NCBI GenBank assembly: GCA_030609125.1
Contig: JAUWCW010000150.1
Coordinates: forward strand, 1 to 5,672
Origin: JAUWCW01 sp030609125 [NCBI: Candidatus Rokuibacteriota bacterium]
GTDB taxonomy: Bacteria; JAUVQV01
Length of the DNA: 5,672 nucleotides
Direction: 5' to 3'
The notes beneath the pieces were generated by a model that saw only the letters and a list, made by a program, of their open reading frames with translations, was not told where the DNA came from and made no database searches. How positions within the stretch are numbered: the first letter of the stretch is position 1; each line of letters opens with the position of its first letter. The position numbers and the translations under genes were made by a program. Positions 1 through 4,517 of the stretch are shown here, one piece after another.

Positions 1-376
1 TGATAAACCCGCCTCCGAACCTTTCCGTCAGAAACTCCTCCTCGCGGGCCATGACGGTCCAGTACAGCGGCAGGGCCGCGGCGCCAAAGAGCAGGGCCAT
101 CACCCCGCTCATCCCCATGACGAGCGCTCCCGAGGCAATGAGAAAGCTCCCGAAATAGAGGGGATTGCGCGTGTATGCATAAGGCCCGGCGGTGGCGAGC
201 TCCTGCTGCTTGCGGATGTGCCCCGAAGCCCAGGTGCGAAAGGCCGCCCCAAGAACCATGACGGTAAACCCGACCGCCAGAGAGGCCGGCCGCGGAGCAG
301 CGAGGAAAATATAGGCCGCGGCGAATACCCAGCTTATCGCCACCCTCCTCCTTTCCAGAAAGGCTCCAGGGTTCAT
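1..376 (-). CDS. Isoprenylcysteine carboxyl methyltransferase / phospholipid methyltransferase family membrane protein, 3' end off the window
   Basis: Translating the minus strand from the ATG at 376-374 gives 125 codons that stay open to the left edge, so the C-terminus is missing. Family members usually have about 150-220 residues. The reading shows hydrophobic segments near residues 12-26, 33-47 and 75-106. Between them lies the signature region of the ICMT/PEMT-like family: SGHIRK at 51-56, GPYAYTRNPLY at 64-74, and EEEFLTERFG at 112-121. These proteins are integral membrane, SAM-dependent methyltransferases. The substrate of bacterial members is often unknown and cannot be read here. The ATG overlaps the stop of the upstream acyltransferase (ATGA, 4 nt), so the gene looks translationally coupled as the last visible member of the LPS operon. 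A weak purine-rich stretch (AGAGGG) lies about 10 nt upstream. The family call is secure. A role in modifying a lipid or envelope component is inferred from position only. Confidence 0.85.
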   Translation of the reverse strand, partial: MNPGAFLERRRVAISWVFAAAYIFLAAPRPASLAVGFTVMVLGAAFRTWASGHIRKQQELATAGPYAYTRNPLYFGSFLIASGALVMGMSGVMALLFGAAALPLYWTVMAREEEFLTERFGGGFI

Positions 377-1263
377 GGTTCGAAGACCCTCTCTCCCCGG
401 CGGGGCTGTGTCTTCCAGCGGTTGTGGACCCAGAACCACTGGTCCGGATACCGGCGGATGTGCTCCTCCAGAACTGCTGTGATGCGGGCAGTGTTGATAC
501 CGAGCTCTTCCTGGCGGTCGGGGAGGCTTACCATGTCAATGGGCTTTCCGACCCGGACCACGTGACGCCCTCCCTCCCTGCGGATGCTGAAGACGGGAAG
601 CACTGGCGCGCCCGTCTTGGACGCCAGGAGGGCGAGGCCGAAGTTCACCGTCGTCGGGCGGCCGAGAAAGGGGACGAAGACCGACTCGCTGCGGCTTGCG
701 CTCTGATCGAGAAGGATTCCCACCGCCTCTCCCCGTCTTATCTTCCGCAGGATCTGCCTGGTGGAGTTGCGGTGCCCCATGACGCGCACTCCGCCCATCC
801 CGCGGCGCTCATTGATGAGACGGTCTGCGAGGGGGTTCTTCATGGGGCGCACCACCGCCGTGAGGGGTACGCTCCGGGCAAGCGCCGCCGCTCCCAGCTC
901 CCAGTTGCCGTAGTGGCCCCCAACGAGGAAGGCCCCGCCGCCCTTCTTCAGGGCCTCCGTGAGATGGGAGAGCCCTTCGACGGAGACGTTTTTCACCAGG
1001 TCCTCGAAGGCGTCAAAGCTGGAAAACTCCGCCAGGGTGGCCACGATGTTCCTGAAGGCCCTCAGAGCCACCTCCTCCGCCTCTTTTCGCTCCAGCCCCA
1101 GACCGCGCACGATGTTCTCGACTGCAAGGCGACGGTGTTTCCGGTCGAGGGCGTACCAGAACCTCCCCACGCTCCTCCCCCACCGCAGCCGCCTCTCCGG
1201 TTCCAGTGAGGAGAAGAAGGCGAAGACGGCCTTGAGGACGGCGCTCTCGAGGCGGTACTTCAT
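373..1263 (-). CDS. lpxL: Lipid A late acyltransferase, LpxL/HtrB family
   Basis: The 296-residue product has the usual length for the LpxL/LpxM (HtrB/MsbB) lysophospholipid acyltransferase family. These inner-membrane enzymes transfer an acyl chain from acyl-ACP to Kdo2-lipid IVA to form the acyloxyacyl groups of lipid A. The catalytic HX4E motif is visible as GGHYGNWELG, with H117 and E122. Further family blocks are VVRPMKNPLADRLINERRG at 137-155, GILLDQ at 182-187, FVPFLGRP at 196-203, GAPVLPVF at 218-225, and the C-terminal RYPDQWFWVHNRWK at 271-284. The N-terminus is mildly hydrophobic (8-20), without a clear long membrane span. The ATG at 1263-1261 overlaps the lpxK stop (ATGA) and sits 5 nt after a strong GGGGAGG, which supports this start. 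The sequence does not show which secondary chain (lauroyl- or myristoyl-type) it adds or at which position, so the symbol denotes the family. Confidence 0.93.
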   Translation of the reverse strand: MKYRLESAVLKAVFAFFSSLEPERRLRWGRSVGRFWYALDRKHRRLAVENIVRGLGLERKEAEEVALRAFRNIVATLAEFSSFDAFEDLVKNVSVEGLSHLTEALKKGGGAFLVGGHYGNWELGAAALARSVPLTAVVRPMKNPLADRLINERRGMGGVRVMGHRNSTRQILRKIRRGEAVGILLDQSASRSESVFVPFLGRPTTVNFGLALLASKTGAPVLPVFSIRREGGRHVVRVGKPIDMVSLPDRQEELGINTARITAVLEEHIRRYPDQWFWVHNRWKTQPRRGERVFEP

Positions 1264-2348
1264 TCGATCCTCCCCATCGCCGCGGCGGTGAGTCTCTCTT
1301 CCAGACGTTCGGCCCCGGCGAGGATATTCAATTCAACGTCGAGGATGAAGAGCGGCACACGCCCCGGCCAGCCGCCGAGCCGTACAGCGTCCTTGGCGGT
1401 CGTGACCGCCGCGACAGCGCCTGAGCGATCCGCTGCGAGTGCGAGAGCCTCGATGTCTCCCCGCGAATACCGGTGATGGTCGGGAAAGGCGCGCCAGCCG
1501 TCCACGGCGCGGCCCATTCCCCGGAGTGTCCCGGCAAAGCCGTTGGAGTTTGCAAGGCCGCAGAAGGCGAAGACCCCTCCCTCCGGGGGCTCGTCACTGT
1601 CCCGGGCTTCCTGGCCGAAAGGACGCCATCGGGTGGGAACAATGTCCCCTTCAACGAGATCGGCGGCAGGAGCGAGCTCTGTCAGGAGCGCCCGCCTCTC
1701 ATCAAGAGATTCCCCCGCGGCGGACACCCTGGTGAGCAGGATGACATCCGCCCTGCCGAGGGCCGACACCGGCTCACGCAGAGGGCCTCGCGGAAAAATC
1801 CGGCCGTTGCCGAAGAAGCGCTCAGCGTCGACAACGACAATGTCAAGATCCCTGCCGAGTCGCCGGTGCTGGAATGCGTCGTCGGCCACAAGTACTTTTA
1901 CCCCGCAGGCGTCGGCCGCCTTCACACCGGCGGCCCACCGGTCTCTCCCGATAACCACCGGCACTTCGGGCTGCAGAAGAGCCAGCATGGCCGGCTCGTC
2001 TCCATAGAGGCCGGCGGCCCCGTCCCCGGCAGTCACCACTTCCGGGCCTTTGCGCTCGCCCCCGTAGCCCCGGGAGATCACTCCCGGGCTCATGCCTCGA
2101 CGCCTGTAAAATCCGGAAATCCACCTCGCCACCGGGGTCTTCCCTGTGCCCCCGACAACAAGGTTGCCGACAGAGACGCAGGGCACGGGAGGTCTTTTCA
2201 CCCCCTTCACGCCCGCCCCGTAAAGGAGCTCGCGCACGCCGAGTCCGACCCGGTAGACGAGCGACGCCGCTCCGAGCAGAGCGGGGAGGAAGACACTCCC
2301 GCCGCCCGGACCGTACCAGATGCTCTCCACTTTCTCCGAGAGGGTCAC
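1260..2348 (-). CDS. lpxK: Tetraacyldisaccharide 4'-kinase LpxK
   Basis: The 362-residue product is a full-length LpxK. This membrane-associated P-loop kinase phosphorylates the 4' position of tetra-acyl disaccharide 1-phosphate to give lipid IVA, on the cytoplasmic face of the inner membrane. The N-terminus carries the usual hydrophobic anchor (about 19-35). The Walker A motif GGTGKTP is at 66-72 within SVGNLVVGGTGKTP. SRGYGG follows at 92-97, GDEP at 116-119, the family hallmark DDAFQHRRL at 156-164, PRGPLREP at 186-193, FPDHHRY at 288-294, and TTAKDAVR at 316-323. The FCGLANSNGF block at 262-271 is a variant of the usual AGIxNPxxF. The GTG start at 2348-2346 overlaps the waaA stop (GTGA) and follows GAGAGGAG with a short 4-nt spacing. 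The C-terminus overlaps the start of the late acyltransferase gene. Confidence 0.97.
   Translation of the reverse strand: MTLSEKVESIWYGPGGGSVFLPALLGAASLVYRVGLGVRELLYGAGVKGVKRPPVPCVSVGNLVVGGTGKTPVARWISGFYRRRGMSPGVISRGYGGERKGPEVVTAGDGAAGLYGDEPAMLALLQPEVPVVIGRDRWAAGVKAADACGVKVLVADDAFQHRRLGRDLDIVVVDAERFFGNGRIFPRGPLREPVSALGRADVILLTRVSAAGESLDERRALLTELAPAADLVEGDIVPTRWRPFGQEARDSDEPPEGGVFAFCGLANSNGFAGTLRGMGRAVDGWRAFPDHHRYSRGDIEALALAADRSGAVAAVTTAKDAVRLGGWPGRVPLFILDVELNILAGAERLEERLTAAAMGRIE
1269..1275 (-). promoter_or_regulatory. Strong ribosome binding site of the LpxL-family gene
   Basis: GGGGAGG on the minus strand lies 5 nt before the ATG at 1263-1261, within the 3' end of lpxK. It is the strongest internal ribosome site of the operon, so this gene need not depend only on coupling. 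Confidence 0.65.
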
Positions 2349-3631
2349 CGTGCTCCTCTCCCGCGTATCTCTTCAATGGCATCGAGCGTTCTCTCCACCG
2401 CCCCTCGGAAGCTCTCCGCCACGCTCTTCGCTCTGGCGCCGGCGGCACGTCTCTCTTCGGCGCCGGCAAGAAGCCTGGCGGCGGTCGAGACGAGAGCGCG
2501 ACCGTTCCCGGTCACAAAGCCTCCGCCTTTCTCGATCAGCTCTCTCCCCTCCTCCTCGAAATTACGGTAGCCGGGGCCGAAAAGAACCGGCACGGAGTGA
2601 AAGGCGGGCTCCAGGAGATTCTGCCCCTCCGTGCCGTCTATGGTGCCTCCGACGAACGCGAGACTGCCGACTGCGTAGAGTGAAGCAAGCTCTCCCAGGG
2701 TGTCGACGAGGACCACCGGGACCTTGCCGTCCGGCGCCGGCGTCTCGCTCCAGCGTACCCAGGCGAATCCGAAGCGGTCGATGACGGAGGTGTCGAAGCG
2801 GTCCGGGTAGCGGGGAGCGAGAACCATCTGCAGGCCCCGGAAACGCCGCCGCAGTTCGACGAAGGCCTCCAGGACCAGTTCCGCCTCCCGGCCTCTCAGG
2901 CTTCCGGCGACGATCCTTCCGTCGCTGCCCTCCCCGGCGCGGCGCCACGAAGCTACCCCGGGCGGCAGATCGGCCGGAGCACTGCTGTCGTATTTCATGT
3001 TGCCCGTTATCCGTACCCTCCCTTTCTCCACTCCCAGCCGGCGGAAGCGCTCCGCGTCCGTGGCGGTGCGGGCGCAGATCACGGAGAAGGCCCCCAGGAG
3101 AGGCCGGAAGAACCGCCGCATCATCAGGTAGCGTGGAAAGCTTCCTTCCGAAAGGCGGCCGTTGACCAGCACGAGGGGGCAGCCGAAATCCGACACGGCG
3201 CTCAGCAGATTAGGCCACAACTCCGTCTCCAGAATTATGAAAAGAGAGGGGCGGTACCTCCTGATCGCCCTGGCGGGGAGACCGTTCCAGTCGAGAGGGA
3301 CAAGGGTGAAGGCCACCCGCTCCCGGAGGTGGGCGTATTTTTTCTGCGCCGTCCTCTTTCCCGCCGCGGTGAACGTCGAGAAGACAACCTGCGCCTCCGG
3401 ATGCCGCCTCAGAAGACCCTGCACCAGCCCGTCGGCGGCGAGGACCTCCCCCACGGAAGCCCCGTGGATCCAGATGCGTTCCTTTCCCGGGGAGGGCGCC
3501 GGCACAGAGCGCGTGCCCAGCCGCTCGCCGAGTCCCTCCCTCCACCTCCTCGTCAGCAGGACCGGCGCCGCCGCTGCCGCCAGGAGCGGAAGCAGGAGCG
3601 CATTGTAAAGCGCCATCAAGACGCCGTTCAC
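2345..3631 (-). CDS. waaA: 3-deoxy-D-manno-octulosonic acid (Kdo) transferase
   Basis: The 428-residue product has the normal length for WaaA/KdtA. This GT-B fold glycosyltransferase moves Kdo from CMP-Kdo onto lipid IVA. An N-terminal hydrophobic anchor (about 5-25) is followed by the acceptor domain with HGASVGE at 56-62, where E62 corresponds to the family's catalytic glutamate. ETELWPN follows at 135-141 and GNMKYD at 210-215. The nucleotide-sugar domain has GSLRGRE at 243-249, APRYPDRF at 272-279, DTLGEL at 310-315, and FVGGT...GQNLLEPA at 326-343. The last block is usually written GGHNPLEPA, so the H-to-Q and P-to-L changes are mild variants. Start: the GTG at 3631-3629 overlaps the upstream stop (GTGA) and has CGGAG with 8-nt spacing. 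The ATG five codons downstream has no ribosome site, so GTG is preferred. The sequence does not tell whether it adds one, two or more Kdo units. Confidence 0.96.
   Translation of the reverse strand: MNGVLMALYNALLLPLLAAAAAPVLLTRRWREGLGERLGTRSVPAPSPGKERIWIHGASVGEVLAADGLVQGLLRRHPEAQVVFSTFTAAGKRTAQKKYAHLRERVAFTLVPLDWNGLPARAIRRYRPSLFIILETELWPNLLSAVSDFGCPLVLVNGRLSEGSFPRYLMMRRFFRPLLGAFSVICARTATDAERFRRLGVEKGRVRITGNMKYDSSAPADLPPGVASWRRAGEGSDGRIVAGSLRGREAELVLEAFVELRRRFRGLQMVLAPRYPDRFDTSVIDRFGFAWVRWSETPAPDGKVPVVLVDTLGELASLYAVGSLAFVGGTIDGTEGQNLLEPAFHSVPVLFGPGYRNFEEEGRELIEKGGGFVTGNGRALVSTAARLLAGAEERRAAGARAKSVAESFRGAVERTLDAIEEIRGRGAR
2353..2360 (-). promoter_or_regulatory. Ribosome binding site supporting the GTG start of lpxK
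   Basis: GAGAGGAG on the minus strand lies 4 nt before the GTG at 2348-2346, within the last codons of waaA. It supports the 4-nt overlapping start. Confidence 0.6.
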
Positions 3632-4320
3632 GGCTTTCGCTCCGGCGGCGAAGGAGTGGGAGCCCCCTGCGCCGCGCCGGCGAACCAGCCGTCGGCCCGG
3701 GCCGTGATGTCGTTGAGCGAATCCTCCAGTTCCTGCCGCTTCTGTTCAAGGTCGTCGGAGCGCTTCACCGTCAGGGGCTCGCCCCAGACAAACACCCCCC
3801 GCGAAAAGGGCTTCGGCACCTGGAAGCGGTCCCAGCTGTTGAAGGAGAAGAAGCGGTCCGAAGCGAAGGTGACGGGAAGAACCGGGCGGCCCGAGAGACG
3901 GGCGGTGAGAATGACCCCGGGCTGGACGCGGCAGGCGGGACCGCGGGGTCCGTCGGGCGTGATCGCCAGATCTCTCCCCTCTCTGAGAAGTCTCGGCATC
4001 TGCCGCAGGGCGCTCGCCCCGCCCCGCGTGCTCGATCCCCTGACGGAGGTGAAGCCGAAATGGCCCATGGTGCGGCTGATTATCTCGCCGTCCCGGTGCC
4101 GGCTGATGAGTACCGCGGATTTGCGCCCCCGGTATGTATAGGGCATGAGAAAGAGCCGGTTGTGCCAGAAGGCGTAGATGACCCCCCCCTTCTCTCGATT
4201 GAGCTCCTCCCAGGGGGGAGGGCTTACCGTTTCAATTCTCATGGACCGGCGCACGAGGCGGATCAGTCCCGCACCAAGGGGAGGGACGAGGCCCAGAAGC
4301 AAGTAATCTTTCATTTTCAT
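3628..4320 (-). CDS. DUF374-type lysophospholipid acyltransferase family protein
   Basis: The frame is open from a TTG at 4341 (237 aa). I prefer the ATG at 4320-4318 (230 aa) because family members typically begin with a short basic stretch and a hydrophobic segment (here MKMKDYLLLGLVPPLGAGLI), and because the predicted transcription start near 4352 would leave TTG almost no leader. Ribosome-site support is weak for both (GGA about 7 nt before the ATG). Motifs, numbered from the ATG: AFWHNRLF at 50-57, SRHRDGE at 73-79, RGSSTRGG at 94-101, TPDGPRGP at 121-128, QPG at 133-135, and GRPVLPV at 144-150. These mark the DUF374 branch of the LPLAT/PlsC superfamily, often found beside waaA and lpxK. 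An acyl-transfer role in lipid A or phospholipid assembly is inferred, and the substrate is unknown. The C-terminal tail (AGAAQGAPTPSPPERKP) is Pro/Ala-rich and probably disordered. First gene of the leftward operon. Confidence 0.9.
   Translation of the reverse strand: MKMKDYLLLGLVPPLGAGLIRLVRRSMRIETVSPPPWEELNREKGGVIYAFWHNRLFLMPYTYRGRKSAVLISRHRDGEIISRTMGHFGFTSVRGSSTRGGASALRQMPRLLREGRDLAITPDGPRGPACRVQPGVILTARLSGRPVLPVTFASDRFFSFNSWDRFQVPKPFSRGVFVWGEPLTVKRSDDLEQKRQELEDSLNDITARADGWFAGAAQGAPTPSPPERKP
3640..3644 (-). promoter_or_regulatory. Ribosome binding site deciding the GTG start of waaA
   Basis: On the minus strand CGGAG lies 8 nt before the GTG at 3631-3629, inside the 3' end of the acyltransferase gene. 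The nearby ATG at codon 6 has no equivalent site. Confidence 0.6.
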
Positions 4321-4358
4321 AGCGTTTTCCGCACTATCCAAGGCGGTACAGCCTGGTA

Positions 4359-4387
4359 AGTATACCTTTTTCGCGTCCTCCCGTGAA
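4359..4387 (-). promoter_or_regulatory. Probable sigma70-type promoter of the LPS operon
   Basis: Read on the minus strand, TTCACG (4387-4382; TT-AC positions conserved) is followed by a 17-nt spacer and TATACT (4364-4359). The predicted start is near 4352, giving a leader of about 31 nt before the ATG at 4320. It is the only well-spaced candidate upstream of the first operon gene. It diverges from the kinase promoter. Confidence 0.5.
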
Positions 4388-4392
4388 TCTCA

Positions 4393-4412
4393 ACCCTCTT
4401 CGACCCTCTTCG
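4393..4412. repeat. Perfect tandem 10-bp direct repeat between the divergent promoters
   Basis: ACCCTCTTCG occurs twice head to tail (4393-4402 and 4403-4412). It ends 2 nt before the -35 box of the rightward promoter and lies 5 nt beyond the -35 box of the leftward one. A 10-bp period places both copies on the same face of the helix, as in many activator or response-regulator sites. A binding function is inferred. Confidence 0.6.
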
Positions 4413-4414
4413 CC

Positions 4415-4442
4415 TTGACACCGTCCGGAGGGGCTATACAAT
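4415..4442 (+). promoter_or_regulatory. Sigma70-type promoter of the histidine kinase gene
   Basis: A perfect -35 TTGACA at 4415-4420 is followed after 16 nt by TACAAT at 4437-4442 (one mismatch to TATAAT). The predicted transcription start is near 4449, leaving a leader of about 69 nt before the TTG start. This is much closer to consensus than anything else in the window, so the kinase is probably well transcribed by the housekeeping sigma factor. Confidence 0.7.
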
Positions 4443-4506
4443 GTCTCCCAAGAGAATGCAGTTCTGTGTTCTGCCATGCCTCTCCGGATATCGTATTTGA
4501 CGAGGG

Positions 4507-4513
4507 AAGGAGG
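4507..4513 (+). promoter_or_regulatory. Ribosome binding site deciding the TTG start of the histidine kinase
   Basis: AAGGAGG, a near-perfect Shine-Dalgarno sequence, lies 4 nt before the TTG at 4518. The in-frame ATG at 4476 lacks any such site, so TTG is chosen as the start. Confidence 0.75.
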
Positions 4514-4517
4514 TTTT

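Noticed and set aside
424-1209. A 261-codon plus-strand open frame opposite the LpxL-family gene
   Set aside because: It is antisense to a gene with clear catalytic motifs, and its product shows no recognisable domain or credible ribosome site.
1473-2570. A 365-codon open frame on the plus strand across lpxK and the end of waaA
   Set aside because: It lies entirely antisense to two well-recognised genes, has low-complexity Pro/Arg/His-rich content and no family motif. Long antisense frames are expected in GC-rich DNA.
4451-4487. A possible imperfect hairpin in the kinase leader (GCAG/CTGC with flanking AGAGA/TCTC)
   Set aside because: The core stem is only 4 bp with a 9-nt loop and bulges. 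It has no T-run, so it is not a terminator, and it matches no riboswitch known to me.
4476-4517. ATG at 4476 as the start of the kinase, adding 14 residues
   Set aside because: It is in frame and downstream of the predicted transcription start, but no Shine-Dalgarno precedes it, while TTG 4518 follows AAGGAGG and begins with a typical basic-then-hydrophobic N-terminus.
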